A stretch of DNA of 64,000 nucleotides from Sipunculus nudus (Eukaryota; Annelida; Sipuncula; Golfingiida; Sipunculidae), in contig CM049319.1 of NCBI GenBank assembly GCA_026874595.1, positions 41,459,973 to 41,523,972 of the forward strand. The letters run 5' to 3'. The position numbers were made by a program, and so were the translations under genes. The first letter of the stretch is position 1, and each line of letters begins with the position of its first letter. This document shows, piece by piece, positions 24,286 to 37,579 of this stretch. Below the pieces are notes generated by a model, which saw nothing but the letters and a program-made list of their open reading frames with translations, had not been told where the DNA came from and ran no database searches.

Positions 24286-26310
24286 CATATATGAATGACT
24301 GAATGAAGCAAATTTTGGTTTCCACAGGTGTATTATAATGCATTACATTATTTAATATAATAGTATATCCATACATCTTGTATAATTAAGTACTACATCC
24401 TATAAATAAGTTATTTGCAACATCGGAAATCTATATATGTTACTCGAAAACACAATATTACACATACAGGTATCTCCTTAAAAAAATACCTGTCTGTTTT
24501 AACTCTTGTTGGATAAAAAATTTTTAATGTTTATTGTTAAGCAGTCTTATAAAAACATGTATAAGAAAACAACAGTTCACTTTATATCCATGGGGGCGTA
24601 TCCTGGGTTATGTTCAGTTGTTTGTTCTCAATTTGTTCTGTTCTCACAATCAAGTTTCATCACCTACAAAACTTGCAGTTTGCGTATCATTTTGTGTTCC
24701 ATACAGCATTTGTCATACTTACATTGAGCTTTTTCTGGTCCCTTTTATCATTTAATTTTACAAAATAGACACAATTTAAAAAAAAGTGACCCAAGGGTCA
24801 TGATGGTCAGAAGACAACATTGGTTATGTAACCCTACAAGTGCAATGAGCAAGGCAACACTGCCACCATTTTCTGAGCATGAAACAGTGTCATTTATTCG
24901 GGAGTTGACAGTGATTGCAGTAAATAAGTTGTAAATATGGCTCCACAAAAACTGATTTGATTAAAATGACTGAACTCCACACTTATTTAAACCTCCCTTT
25001 CCCAAGGAACTATTGCCAATGATGTGAGAACAGTGATGATATTTACTCATTTATTTGTGTGCTGATTGCACAGCTATGGTGCGAAACTTCCTTATTAAAT
25101 TTTGTCTTGACAGCTCTTGTGGGATTTGAAGTCTGTTGCATGCACCACTATGCCCCACCCCACCCCCACTCCCCAACTTTACCAAGTGCTGTTAATTGAA
25201 TATGTTTTGCTCAATTTTGGAAAAGTGTACTTGCATAAGAGACACATGGCCAGAATGGCTCATTTTAAAAGTTAAAATGACACAGAAATTGCCTTGTATA
25301 AAATCAGTAGTTCTGCTCATTAATTTTAAAGAGACCATTTTGGAATAAGGAAGACCTTAAATTTAGTTTTGATTGCTGTGAGTTCAGATGTTTGAAAATC
25401 ACAGTTATAGTTTATTCCCTCTGTATATATTTCTCTTTGTGTGGCAGTTCTTCTATAGAGCATCATTGTAGCCCACATTTTGCTACCTCTAAGTAACACT
25501 CTTCTAATTTAGGTATCTCAGTGCAAATTCACTTACCAACCTAAACAATTGAAAACTTTTGCCAGATTTTAAAGTGAAACTTGGAGGTAAAATTATTTAA
25601 ATTCTCCATTAAAACTACTTTAGGCTACTCAGCTGGCATACTCAATAGTGTTGACCTTAATCAGTTACCCTCGATATTCAGCTGTCTTAATAAGACCATG
25701 GGCAATCGGTTTTGCTACAATTCCAGAGGAATAGGGAACCAGGAAAATGAAATGTGTTGCCTTATTAATAATTAGAATGTGAATTAAACAAAGTATTGGT
25801 AGGTCTAAGTGCAGGAATTTCCGTGTATTATTGGCCTTGCATTGCTTTAGAGATTCTTAAACAGTCCAAAACTCCAATATTGTATTTTTTTCTCTGGAAG
25901 CTGTATATACTGAAGAGACAGGAAGCAGAATTTTACATGAAAGTGTTAAAATAAGTTCAAAATCATCAATTTAAAATACAGTTTTTTAAATCATCACAAT
26001 CACATAAATGTCTTAATTTACTTAAATATCTGTGAACTTTGAGGTAAACAAAAGAGAGAATGATATATTATTACATGCCAGTAACAGGAAGTGAATGTGA
26101 AGTATATTTTGTTGTTTGTATTCTAAAATAAGTGAAAAAAGTTGTCAAAATATTATCTGATCCTATATAAATTACAAAAATAACAATATATAACAATATG
26201 ATTAATTCATTGCTTGCAATGAATCGTTAGTCCACCATGACAAAAGTGGGGTGATATATGCAGTGGACAATCATATTTGGAAACTAGTTTATTTATCTTA
26301 TTTCACTCTG
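23840..26310. other. No supported gene; possible MITE remnant
   Basis: Between about 24,028 and 24,225 are facing phrases 'ggtctttttgaccgc' and 'ggtggtcttataacacagg', suggesting a decayed short inverted-repeat element next to a TA run. The remainder to 26.3 kb is ordinary AT-rich sequence with no supportable exon. Confidence 0.4.
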
Positions 26311-26319
26311 TATCATATA

Positions 26320-26499
26320 CAATGGAACCCCACAATTACGACCACCTTGGGGACTGACCAAAGTGGTCGTAATTTGGGGGTGGTCATATTTGTGAAACTC
26401 TTTTAAGTTACCTGGATCGTATATTTGGGACCAAGAAAAGTGGTCGTATTTGTGGGGGTGGTCGCAATTGTGGGGTGGTGTCAAGGCGGGGTTCCACTG
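26320..26499. mobile_element. pogo/Tc1-mariner-like MITE, 180 bp, TA target duplication
   Basis: The left end CAATGGAACCCC and the right end GGGGTTCCACTG are inverted (one mismatch). TA dinucleotides flank both sides (26,318-26,319 and 26,500-26,501). The interior repeats 'gtggtcgtaatttg' in both orientations. CAGTGGAACCCC-like ends with TA duplications are typical of pogo-like MITEs. It encodes nothing. Confidence 0.85.
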
Positions 26500-27039
26500 T
26501 ATATTATTTTTGTATTTGTAACAATAATTGTAATATTATGATATACTGGGATGTGGGAAGTGGATGTAGTCTTTACTTCAAATTAAATACAGTATTAACA
26601 GGTATGCCCCCATTGTTTAGGCTGCTTTTCTTATCCAGATTAATTTTCCTGTCTCTAATCTGAAAAAAGTGTGACTAGGAGGTTTACCATGATTGATCCT
26701 CTGGCATAAATGTAAAAGTAAATACATTTACACCCATCTTTATGGATATATTATCAGTAAATCACCAATCAATAGTTATCTATTTCTCATAAAATATATG
26801 CTACTGGGATACACCCCAGTGGGTATGCATAGGGTCCTGCACCTTAAACAACAGTATTTAATTGGCCAGTGATCAAATGGATGTAACACTGTACAAGCCT
26901 TTAATACTGAGAGTATAACTTAACCTATTTCAATGGAAATCTTTGATGATAAGGTATTTCCATTATATTTTTATTTAATCTAAATATTTTCTATGCTTGA
27001 ACACTGATGTGAGCAGGTGATAAAAAATTCCAAGTGAGC

Positions 27040-27230
27040 TACAGACAAAAATCAGCTCTTACATCATTTATTTGAGATATTTAGAAAAAACTTTAATTTT
27101 CTATTAAAAACCCATTGTTACACTTCAAGATTGCCTAATATCAAAACCACTGGTCTGAATTTTATCATATATAATATACATGTTCTTCTATTTATTCTCT
27201 ATGCACATGCCAGAAATGATGTCAGTATTG
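27040..27230 (-). repeat. Element A fragment (inverted)
   Basis: 'cctaatatcaaaaccact' and 'cccattgttacacttcaag' are the reverse complement of element A near 3,480-3,520 and 16,785-16,815. It abuts element B copy 2 directly. Confidence 0.7.
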
Positions 27231-28400
27231 CATAATTGTATCTGCTAAGACTGAGTTTTGCGGATACTATGTTTTTCAGTTGCATGCCGCTGCCACCGCC
27301 ACCGCATAGGTTTCCGGAAAACTCCTTCATAACCACTGGGCTGAATTTTTTAAAGTTCAGAATTAAGATCGGGTCACATGTGAACTGCTGTGCCCTCATT
27401 TTTGGTTGACCTCTGACCTTTCTCCTCAGCCCTGTGTCCATTTGTGCTTCTTTTTCCACATATAAACCCACATATCTCGGGAACTGTTTGACCAATCAGG
27501 AAAAAAATTTTGCACAAATGTAGCCCTTGGATAGCATTATAACATACACAAAAATGGTAGCGCCATCTGCAACAATCTGTTCGTCTGCCTTGGGTTTAAA
27601 CCACTCATATCTCTGCAGTGGTTTGACTAATTCACATGAAAGTCGGCATGCATATACATCCTGGATAGCTTTCTTGATTTTGTGACAGGTGGCACCACCT
27701 ACATTTATGTTTATGCTGCAGACATCCATGCAAGTGTCTGAGGGATGGTTTGATATACCCCCCTGAAATTTTGCATGTGTATAGATCTCACATAGCTCTT
27801 TATCATACACAAAATTGGTGGTGCCACCGGCAACCATTTTTGCACAGCGTCCTTCTGTTTGTCTGCTGCGGGATAAAATCACCCATATCTCAGTAGTGGT
27901 TTGACTTATCTGCTTAAAATTTTGCATGTTTATACATCTTGGATAGCTTTCTTGATTTTGTGGCAGGTGGCGCCACCTGCATTTATGTATACGCTGCAGA
28001 AATTCAGGCTTATCTTTCAGGACTAGTTTGACATATCCCCCTGAAATTTTGCATGTGTATAGATCTCACATAGCTCTTAATCATACACAAAAGTGGTGGC
28101 ACCCCCTTTGCACAGCGTTAGTCTGTTTGTCTGCCGTGGGCTAAAATGACTCATATCTCAGTGGTTTGACTTGTCTTCCTTAAATTTTGCATGTTTATAC
28201 ATCTTGGACTGCTTTCTGGATTTTGTGGTAAGTGGCACAACTGACACACATTTCGGCTGCAGGCAACCAGGCTATTATGCAACATACCTCACCCCCCTTT
28301 TCCCAATGCCATTCAATCCATGCCTCACTTCCCCCGTCCCACTCTAATTTTGGTGGATACAAGTAGTCGCTTGTTGACTACCCATATTCTAGTTTTTGTG
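27231..28400 (-). repeat. Element B, copy 2
   Basis: An inverted copy of 4.89-6.65 kb. The 3' hairpin lies at 27,238-27,267, a GCCGCTGCCACCGCCACC tract at about 27,286, an inverted AGGTCA cluster at about 27,405-27,420, then diverged palindrome units (for example 27,688 and 27,965), and the 5' end at about 28,395 (GACTACCCATATTCTAG). A 143-codon open frame across it is translated repeat. Many palindromes are mutated, so this copy is older than copy 1. Confidence 0.75.
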
Positions 28401-28869
28401 TTGTGTGCACCCATGCTAGAATTTCAGCAGTGATGTTTGTTTAATTGTTTCTTGCTCTAAGTGTTTAGTACTAGCATTGTTCATATCATGTTACACATGT
28501 TCTTGAAAAGTAATGGTCCAGCATTGAGAATTATACCTGGTGTAATCTCATTGCACAGATTCACATTAGGCCTGTTTTTTTTAAAGTTTAAATTCATCCC
28601 CTTTTCATAAGAGTGATTCTCTGTATTGGCCCACATATTTGGTGAAAAATATTGTTTCTCAAGTTGATAGTTGTTCCATATTTGCTTACCAAGTGTCAGT
28701 ATATGCTGCTGAAGAGGGGGGGAGACTTACAAAGGTGGGGGGGGGATAAATTGTCTTGCGAAACTTTGGCACCGCAGGTGCCAAGAAGTATCTAGTTGTT
28801 AATGGTTATTCTGATAATTACAATAATAATAATTACAAATTCACATTAAATAAAGCTCAGAAAAGTTAA

Positions 28870-29070
28870 AATACGAAGATAATTCTACTGGGAAAATCAA
28901 TGAAGTGCCTTCATTAGCTGGGGAAAAGTGCCCGCTTTACAGAATATAGAGGTGCCCACATTAGCTTAACATATAAAGAGAAGAAAAAATGGGACTGCTG
29001 AAAAGTGTCCACTTTATAGAGGAACCCACCTTATGGAGGGGCCCACTGAGAAAAGTTCAACTGTATTTAC
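28870..29070. mobile_element. Decayed pogo-like MITE remnant
   Basis: 'ttctactggg' at one side and 'aagttcaactgta' at the other resemble degenerate CAGTTGAAC-type ends. The interior repeats the 'agtg(c/t)cc(c/g)(c/a)(c/t)ttta(c/t)ag(a/-)' words seen in such MITEs. No clean duplication is visible. Confidence 0.4.
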
Positions 29071-29084
29071 ATCTTGGATAGGTT

Positions 29085-29560
29085 TCTTGTTTATACATTA
29101 GGTGGTGCCACTTACAATCATACTCAAGCGGCAGAAATGTCTCCAGGGTTATATCTCAGGAACGGTTTCATGTATTGGCCTGAAAGTTTGCATGTGTATA
29201 GATCCTATTAAGCTATTTATCTTAGGCAAACCTGTGGCATAATGGGCCACAATTTTTGCAAAGTGTCCATCTGTTTGTCTGCCTTGGGTTATATTACTCA
29301 TATCTTGGCAGGGGTTTGACTTATCTGCCTTAAATATTGCATGTGTATTCATCTTGAATAGCCTTATTGGTCATAAGACAGGTGATACCATCTACAATAT
29401 TGTGTACATAGCAATAATCAATGCTAATTTGCAACACATATCACATAATTTCCCCTCGAGCCATGAGCTTAATCAATGGCTCACTTCATCCACACGGCTT
29501 TGATTATGGTGATTACATGTAGTTGCTTGCTGACTTCCCCTATCGTAGTTAGCTAAATGA
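29085..29560 (-). repeat. Element B fragment, strongly diverged
   Basis: Retains the 5' landmark (inverted 'tgattacatgtagttgcttgctgac', near 29,508-29,532) and weak palindrome remnants (GGTGGTGCCAC at 29,101). The 3' part is missing. Confidence 0.6.
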
Positions 29561-29803
29561 TATTGTTTCTCCCTCATGCAACCAACAGTGTGCATACCAG
29601 GTTTAATAGGTGATTCTTAATCAGTTTTACTGATTTTTTTATTCACTAACGCATATATACATTAAACTGTTAACTCAAATATTAAAAACCTTTTTGGAAT
29701 AAAGATTTAAAGAATAATCTAGAGGATCATGTTGTGGCATTTTCAAATGATTTAATATTTGAAAATTATTTTTTTTTTTAAATTCACTTTAAACATTTTA
29801 TGA

Positions 29804-29850
<47 letters not shown>

Positions 29851-30225
29851 TAATATTTGACATGATAGGTCAAATTGGAGTTTTGAGATAATCAAGGTCT
29901 TCAGTTAGGGCCCTGCAGTCACAAGTTCCTACAAATGGAAGCCCTTGGGCCATATTTATTGTCAGATAATCTAAAAGGGACCAATTTTCAGAAAAATCAC
30001 AGCCCTATCTTAAAAGTTATTGCCAAATGATGTCTCTAATTTGTAAGCACTATTCCCTATATTGGTTCAATGTTCTGTCAAATATTTGTAAATGAAAATC
30101 AATATTTTTGCTATGGCAGCCTTACCGTTTGGTTATTTGATATGGCTGCATGGAGTACTCATAGGCAACAATTGTCCCCATGAATCCAAGATATTTCTGA
30201 AATGCTGCACTCAAAAAGTTTTTAT
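29561..30225. other. No supported gene
   Basis: AT-rich sequence with a TA microsatellite at 29,808-29,847. Confidence 0.6.
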
Positions 30226-31430
30226 TAGCTCAGCTGACTGTAAATCATCTGAGGTATAGGTATGGCGCTTTGTCTGTCTTCCCTCTAGGCATCTGGTCGT
30301 CCGTTAGCAGGGCACAAATTGTAACCGCTGAACCTAGAAGTCTGTAACTGAAAACCTATAAAGGTCCATAAAAAATCTCTTGGATACCGGTACTTTAAAT
30401 TAGGTCACTGCAACCTATATCTTCCGAGCTATGGGACCAGTGAGTACCCCCCAGAATAATAAAAAATTTGATACAAAACCTCCAATAACTTAATAATTAA
30501 TGCATGGATTGTCATGAAACTTGCCTTGATTATTGAACATGACTAGTTTTGTCAGTTCCTGAAAAGTGGTGGAGCCACCTGTATTTTTTCTTATTTTTAC
30601 GAAAATGTTTCTATTTTTGTTACTATAAAATGACAACAGTCATGTCAGTTTCTCAGCTTTGATTCCATCTTGTGTCCAAAACCTGGTGTGTTTATTGATC
30701 ACAAGTGGATGCCCTATATACCTGTATGATTATTGGGTAATGAGGTCAAAGGTCAGGGTCACAAGACTCACTTATTCAAAAAGATTATGGCTGTATGTAT
30801 TTTAAACCAAGCTTTTCATCCCAAACTTTCCAACTTGCACATTTAGCTGACTTGGCAAGTATATGGACAGCCTAAATGAATTTGTGGTCTCAAGGTCAAA
30901 GGTCAAGGTCACAGGGGCCATCTGTTAAAAAGTTAGTTTCCAGATGATAACTCCAGTTTAGTTTGACATATTGGTTTCAAACTTATTTTATATATGGCTC
31001 ACAATGTAAGTAAAACCCTGTCGATTTTGGTGTCCAAAGGTCAGAGGTCAAGGTCACAGGACCCATTTCTTTAAAAGGAATGTGTATGCATTTCATGCCA
31101 AATTTTTCATCACAAACCTTTTTTTTTCAAGATATTACTCAACTGCCAACAGGGGAAGATTCTTTTCGATTTGGGGTCATAGGGTCAAAGGTCAAGGTCA
31201 CAGGGTCCATCCATTTACAAATTAGTTTATGGATGATAATTCTGCATTGGCTAGAAAGATTGGCTTCAAAACTTAATCTATTAATGACCCACCACTTAAG
31301 TAGGAAACATTTTGATTTTCAGGGTCCAGAGGTCAAAGGTGAAGGTCACAGGACCTTCATTCTGAAAAATTTCTTCAGAATATCCTTATAAACAAATACA
31401 GCTAAGCCTTGAGACCTCTGGGTCCCTAGT
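30226..31430 (-). repeat. Element C, minus-strand copy 1
   Basis: Begins with the inverted shared hairpin (TTAGCTCAGCTGACTG), then 'gggcacaaattgtaaccgct'. It contains one GGTGGAGCCACC (near 30,572) and four repeated 'aaaggtca(a/g)(a/g)ggtca' clusters (about 30,740, 30,890, 31,037, 31,185; a fifth variant at 31,326). No gene. Confidence 0.65.
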
Positions 31431-32240
31431 TTTTAGCTCAGCTGACTTTCAGTCATGCTGAGCTATAGCGATCACTCTTTGTCCGTCGTCCGTCCGTCCG
31501 TCGGTCCGTCCGTTAACCTGGCACAAATTGTAACCGCTGTACCTAAAATCTTCATTCTGGACATTCTTAGAGACCTATGAAAAGTCTTCATGGAAACCAG
31601 AAATTAGGTCTCTGTTACCCATATCCTTCGAGCTATGGGGCCCCAAAGTACCCCCCAGAAAAGTCAAAAATTTCATACAAAAACTTCAATATCTCATTAA
31701 CTACTTGACTGATGGTCATGATTTTTGGCATACATATTGATCATGAGATGTTTCATCAGTTTCAGCAGATTGGGTGCGCCACCTCTATTTTTTTCAAATT
31801 TTTACAATTTTTTTTCTCTATTTTTGAGACCGTTAAAGATGTGGTTATCTGTACAAATTGTAACAACTGGACCTAGAATCTTCATTCTTGCCATGCAAGG
31901 AGGCCAATGAAAAGTGTCTGTAGAAACCTGGAATTAGGTCTCTGCTACCTATATCCTTTGAGCTATGGCACTACAAAGTACAGCTCAGAATAATGGAAAA
32001 TTTGATACAAAAGCTGAAGTATCTGAACAACAAATCCAGAGGATCCCATGCTTCTTTGCATGGATATTGACCATTAGGTGTTTTAATTATTTCTGCAGAC
32101 TGGTGGAGCCACCTGTATTTTTTTTTAATTTTTTTTTCTCTATTTTTAGATGTATTAATACAGACACAATCTCAGCCTGTTGGTTAATCTGTTTGATGCT
32201 TCAGTTGAATGGGTATATACTACCATTCAGATGATAAAAT
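31430..32240 (-). repeat. Element C, minus-strand copy 2
   Basis: Begins with the inverted hairpin and CGTCCGTCCGTC microsatellite, then two internal units, each with 'gacc(t/g)aaatc'-like and 'cttcattctggaca'-like words and GGTG(C/G)(G/A)(G/C)CCACC remnants. It ends just upstream of the HECT-like exon and may have replaced intron or 5' sequence there. Confidence 0.65.
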
Positions 32241-32357
32241 TTCCTTTTGCAAATCTCTTCCCAGTCAGCTGAGCACCATTACCCATGGATCACTTGTTGC
32301 AATGACAAGTTACATGTACTTTGTTTACACTATATTATTTTCTCTCTCTTTATTCAG

Positions 32358-34395
32358 ATAGACTGCCCTGTTATACAGCTGATGAGCGACACTGATTTAG
32401 CAAAGTATCTGCCAAAGTATGGTGACAGACTTGCTGTGAAAAACTTTTGTAGACACCACATGGATGCAAATTCGAAAACCTCAAAGAAGAAATCACTGCT
32501 GCAGAAAATACGAGAAAAGATGGGTGCTAAGAGAGGAAGAGGAGTCTGTGACAGTGACAGTGAAGAAGAAACATTCACCAAAAAATTGACTGGCAAGAAC
32601 TCTGGTAACAGGAATGCTGAGAGGAGAATGAGAAGAGTAGAACTCGGGTGGATGAACGTGGAGGACTGTGGTTTTAAACAAGTAAGAGCTAAAACTGGTG
32701 GGGGAACCAGACATTTGAAAATAGAAAAGGGCACTTCAATGTTTGATCTGTTGAACACTGGTAAAACCTTATTTTTTTCCAAATGGAAAGTCACAACGAG
32801 GGCTCCTGGATGATTATACCTGTTGTATACGGGACTTTCAGTTGAAAAAAGAGGATCTCAGTTCTTCAGTTGAAGAACATTATGAGAGGAGTAAAATGCG
32901 CCTTCTACGATTCTATTTTTGCACCAGTCCCATAGTAGATGATTCATCAGATAATGACCTGCAGGCTTCATATATAGATTTGAAGAAAGAAGTTAAGGTT
33001 GAGACAAAAACAGTAAATACCTGTGATCAGGTGGCAGGGGCAGCTGGAAGTTTTAATATGGTGACAGCAGCAGCAGCTGTAGATTGTGAGCAGTACCTTA
33101 ATGTGTCGGAAGTAGTTTCAAGCAGTTCTACAAGTTGTCAGTCAGACAATCTACTGACCACAAAGCCATCTGGAGATCTTGTTACAAATACCAGTCACCA
33201 GGGAGACAAAGAAAAATCCAAAACTGAGTATGCAGGTAGTTTAATATCTGATGAGGTTATCAGCACTGGGATTACCCCTGATGGTGACTTGGATTTTGTG
33301 GTAAATTGGGTAGATTGTGAAAGTGTAAGTGTATTTGGGCCTTTCTCTGATGGACAAAGTGTATTGGAAAATACCACATCTGACCCTGTTCCAAGTTTTA
33401 ACAATGATAATGTTCAAGTTCGTATTCATAGAGGCAACAGCTTGATGGAATTGATTAATACTTTTATAGATCCATCATTAATGTCTGCAAATGTAAGTTT
33501 CACCATGATCTTGCCAAATGGCTTTGAGGAAGCTGGGACTGGAAATGGAGTGTTCAAAGATTGTCTCAGTGAATTTTGGAAAGAGTTCTACCAGCAAGTC
33601 TGCATCGGTGATCAAGTCATGTTGCCAGTGGTACGACATGATTTCCAGCAAGAAGAATGGTGGGCTGTTGCTCGAATCATCGCCAAAGGATAGAGAGAAG
33701 TAAATTTCTTTCCAGTTCATTTATCACAGGTAATTCTGGAAGAGGCTGTATTTGGAAAATCCACATCTGATCTCATATCAGGCTTCCTTCGATTCATTCC
33801 CTCGGATGAGAGAGATATCATCGAGAATGCACTCCAAAATTTCGATTCTGTTGACAAGGATGAGTTGATGGATGTGTTTGATAACCTGAAATGTAGAAAG
33901 AATGTAAGTTCAGAAAACTTGGTGCCTTTACTACATGAGCTTGCTCATAAGGAGCTGATTCAGGAACCAAAATATATCATTGACTGTTGGTCTGATATCC
34001 TTGAAGGGCTTTTCAAAAGCCAAAATGAACTTGCAACTTTTTACACTGATTTGATACCCACACCGAAGAAAGTGTGTCAGGTACTACGTTTTCCGGAACA
34101 TATGACTGAGTCAGAGCAAGAAGTTGCAAGACACCTTCGACATTTTATAAGAGAACTTCATAGTGATCAACTGCAAAGATTCCTGAGGTTTTGCACAGGG
34201 CTTACCACTATGCCCTGTAAAACTGAGGCCATTGAGATAAACTTTGTAAAGCTTGAGGGTATGGCCAGGCACCCAGTTGCCCGTACATGTGGCATGATCC
34301 TTGAACTTCCATCATATTATGAAAGTTACATGGCTTTCCGACTGGAGTTTAAAAGTGTGCTGTCCAGTGATGTGTGGGTAATGGATGTAGCATGA
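32358..34395 (+). pseudogene. HECT-type E3 ubiquitin-ligase-like gene, frameshifted and with one stop
   Basis: A long exon follows a strong acceptor (TCTCTCTTTATTCAG, ending 32,357). The N-terminal part (LAKYLPKYGDRLAVKNFC) resembles the SAM-like segment of a multicopy HECT family, often named G2/M-phase-specific E3 ligase-like, in fish and marine invertebrates. A Lys/Arg and acidic linker follows, then Ser/Thr-rich sequence, then the HECT-like region from VRIHRGNSLMELI (about 33,417). The C-terminus has FLRFCTGL and PVARTCGMILELPSYY, whose Cys (codon 34,288-34,290) fits the HECT catalytic cysteine. There are two lesions: a T7 run at 32,772-32,778 shifts frame by one base (six Ts would keep FFPNGKS), and a TAG at 33,691-33,693 interrupts an otherwise open frame. 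Earlier 5' exons were not identified. Either a young pseudogene or two sequence errors; the catalytic end is intact. Confidence 0.75.
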
Positions 34396-34707
34396 AAACG
34401 AACTTGGCAAAACATGGTTAAAAAACATTCAACAGTTTAGGTTAATCAAAGACATTCATGTATTATGGAACCTTCATTGCACAGCCCAAAAAATGATTAA
34501 GTTGTTAAGAAGTCGTATAGATTTGTCTATGCTGTCGGGTCAGAGAACACGTTATATCTGTTTTATAAGACAGAACATGAGAAAGAATGTTTTCCAATTA
34601 TGGAACATATAGGGAAAAATGTTAATGTCCACTCCAGCTGTTGTTAGACCTGATAATTATATGATTGAAAAAGTCTTAGAACAGAAAATGAGGGATACAT
34701 AATATGG
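34396..34707 (+). other. Downstream flank of the HECT-like gene
   Basis: No second gene is seen. This stretch is probably the 3' UTR or flank; no clear AATAAA signal could be singled out. Confidence 0.35.
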
Positions 34708-35480
34708 TTTTTAGCTCAGCTGACTGAAAGTCATCTGGGCTATAGCGATCACTCTTTGTCCGCCGTACGTCCGTCTATCGGTGTGTCCATCTGTCTGTCC
34801 GTCCGTCCATTAACCAGGCACAAAATGTAACTGCTGGACCCTGAATCTTCAAAATTGACATGCAGGGAGGTCCATAAAAATCTCTTTGGAAACCTTAAAT
34901 GAGGTCTGTGTTACCCATATTCTTTGAGCTATGGGGCTTCGAAGTACACTCCAGAATAATGGAAAATTTGATACAAAATCCCAGTTATCTGAACAACTAT
35001 TGCATTGATTAGCATGGTTCTTTGCATGGATATTGATCATGGAGTGTTTCATCAGTTCTTGCAGACTGGTGGTCCTTCCTGATTTTTTTTATAATTTTAA
35101 GCAATTTTTTAAAAATATTTTTGAGACCTTTAAAGAAGCAGTCATCAATTAACAATGGCACAAATCATAACCACTGGACCCAGAATCTTCTAACTTGACA
35201 TCCTGAGAGTTCCTCAAAAGAAATGTGAAATTGGGTCACTGTGACCTATATCCTAAAAGTTTAGGGTATTTTTGAGCACCCAGAAATAATGCGAAATACA
35301 TACAAATTGCCAGATTCCTCAGAAAAAGCTGGTTGAATTGTCATAAAATTTAGTGTGCTTTTGTGTTTATGGGTCTTGATAACTTAAGCTAATATGCATG
35401 AACAATGATTCCACTTGCATTATCTTAATTAGTTGCCTGTGAAAGAACATATTGTCAATATGTCAGTCAGCATAGCATCA
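34708..35480 (-). repeat. Element C, minus-strand copy 3
   Basis: Begins with the inverted shared hairpin (TTTAGCTCAGCTGACTG), a GTCCGTCCGTCC tract and 'aggcacaaaatgtaactgct', followed by two diverged units. It fades near 35,480 at 'gacccatgggtcacttg', a phrase also seen in related form at 32,278. Confidence 0.65.
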
Positions 35481-37012
35481 TGACCCATGGGTCACTTGTC
35501 TTTTTTGGGGTCTTATGCAGTGTCCTGCTTGAATATTTTGCCAATGGCCAGACAGGCACCTGATGTTGCAGATGTGGTTTTAAACCAATCATGCAGAAAA
35601 GACTTATAAAGTACATTATCGATTTCTGTCTCAAATAGTTTCTATTTAGTTTGAGGATTCTTTTTAACTCTTAAAGGGAATAATTTGATTAATGTTTATG
35701 CATTTCTTTAAGAGCCAAATTATTTTTGTACGGTATCTGAAGTTAATTTGTTTGTAATTACACCCATAATTTTTTAGGCATTTTGTATTTTGAATGTTCC
35801 TTTTAAATTACCTGTCATCATTTTGTTGTATGGCTTGTTTACTAAAATGTTATCCATATAAAGCTCTGTTCTGCAATCAACAGATATTGTCTCAATTAGC
35901 AGTAATGATTTATGTATCTTTCTTTGAGATATTAGTGTTACATAGATATATATTACCACCCAGAGTACTTGGTTTTGATTTAATTCATGAATATATAAAT
36001 CAAAATGGTTTATGTTCAAGGATAGTAAAATTTTGGATACATTTGAAGCCAACCTTTTTCATCCCAAACCTTTCATTTTTACTTTTGGACGCCTACCAGT
36101 AGGGAAAGATTTCTATTGATTATAAGGCCACAATATCTAGGGTCAAGGTCCCAGGATCAACATTTAAAAGAAGTTCTTGAAACTCAGGTGAACAAGTTTT
36201 CTCTAATGTAATTCATTCTGCAATAAGCTGTTGATATGCAGGACTTTAAGTGTTAAAGTATGAACATTAAAAGCTTCAAGACTTTTTACAACTTGGTATT
36301 TTTATTTTTACAGCAGCTCAAATGTGTGTTTCAGAATAAATAGAATTTGAATGCCTTGGTACTATATTCTGTTATTCCTTTTAAATCTTGCATACTAAAA
36401 AGATGTATTTAATTTTTACTTGAAGAAAAATCATTATTGATTCCTCTCTTATGCAGAGATTATTCCAGTTTAAAGTAAAACTTTAGTAAGATGTCCTTGA
36501 AGACCTAAGATTAGATCACTTTTTCCGGAGAGGGGATAGGTCCACTGAATAAACCAACATTAACATGCAAAGAGAAATAAGTCCTGACATGTATGTAGAT
36601 GTTGATTTGTGAATTTTATCAGGGAATATCCTTATGTCACAATAGTCCTATATAAGTCATTGTTTAGGAAAAAAGGTAGGGGCGGGGCAGAAAACACATT
36701 TTAGAAAGCTCCTGTTAAAGAGGGGGGGGGGTCACTATCGTGGGATGCTACCAAGACCATGATTGCATTCACTTATCTCTCATTCAAAGGCTCATTCCTG
36801 CATAAAGAGTTTCATTTGTGAATATTCATTCATGACGTTCCTGAATCAGGGTCTTGTACACACTAAAATCTAATTGTTTATTCATGGCTCATTCCATGAG
36901 ATTTTGTTCATATTGCGGTAGTTATTTTGTGAACAAAGGTGAGCATGACGGCATTGCATCCTAGAGGAGGCAAAAATCACCTGAGCTTTTTGGCCAGCGT
37001 ATAACATTTTTT
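35480..37012. other. No supported gene
   Basis: AT-rich sequence with a G9 run at about 36,722. A faint element C-like block (GGTCAAGGTCCCAGG near 36,131) suggests more decayed repeat. No exon is supported. Confidence 0.5.
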
Positions 37013-37579
37013 TTTTGCTTGCCGGAAATATTGATTTGGCAAGCATGTTGGTCAGTTGCATATGTCTGTTTGTTGCTTTTCGGATATCTTTGATTTCAGC
37101 AAGCAGATTGGTCACCTGCGTATGTCTGTTTTGTTGCTTGCCAGAAATCTTAGATTTCGGCAAGTTGGTTGGTCAGTTGCGTATGTCCATTTGTCTGTTT
37201 GTGTGTTTGTCTGCGCTCTCCTGGCCACAATTTTGCAGCAATCGACATGACCCTTACAGGGTTGATTGACAACCGAACACCCTGGAACCCTATTGGTATT
37301 GGTCAACATTGCTCCAAGGTCAAGGGTCAAGGTCACGACAGGTATGGTTAACGATTTTTGCACTATAACTTCGCCATAAATAGCCTTATCCACTTCTGCA
37401 ATAGCTCATTTTTTTCGTCATCACCTGGCCTTTCTTTTGACATGTAGCTGACTTAAATTTGCCGTTACCATGGTTATATTTTTGGGCAAAAATCATGGAA
37501 ATTGGAATAACACGACCATTTTTTGTAACTTTGTCAATTTTTAAGCTACAGACGTCTGGTTTTGGTCATTATGTACCAT

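Noticed and set aside
27496-27927. 143-codon open frame on the minus strand
   Set aside because: It translates the diverged element B array; its peptide repeats the array period and has no independent support.
32354-32794. 146-codon antisense frame
   Set aside because: Shadow of the HECT-like exon on the opposite strand.
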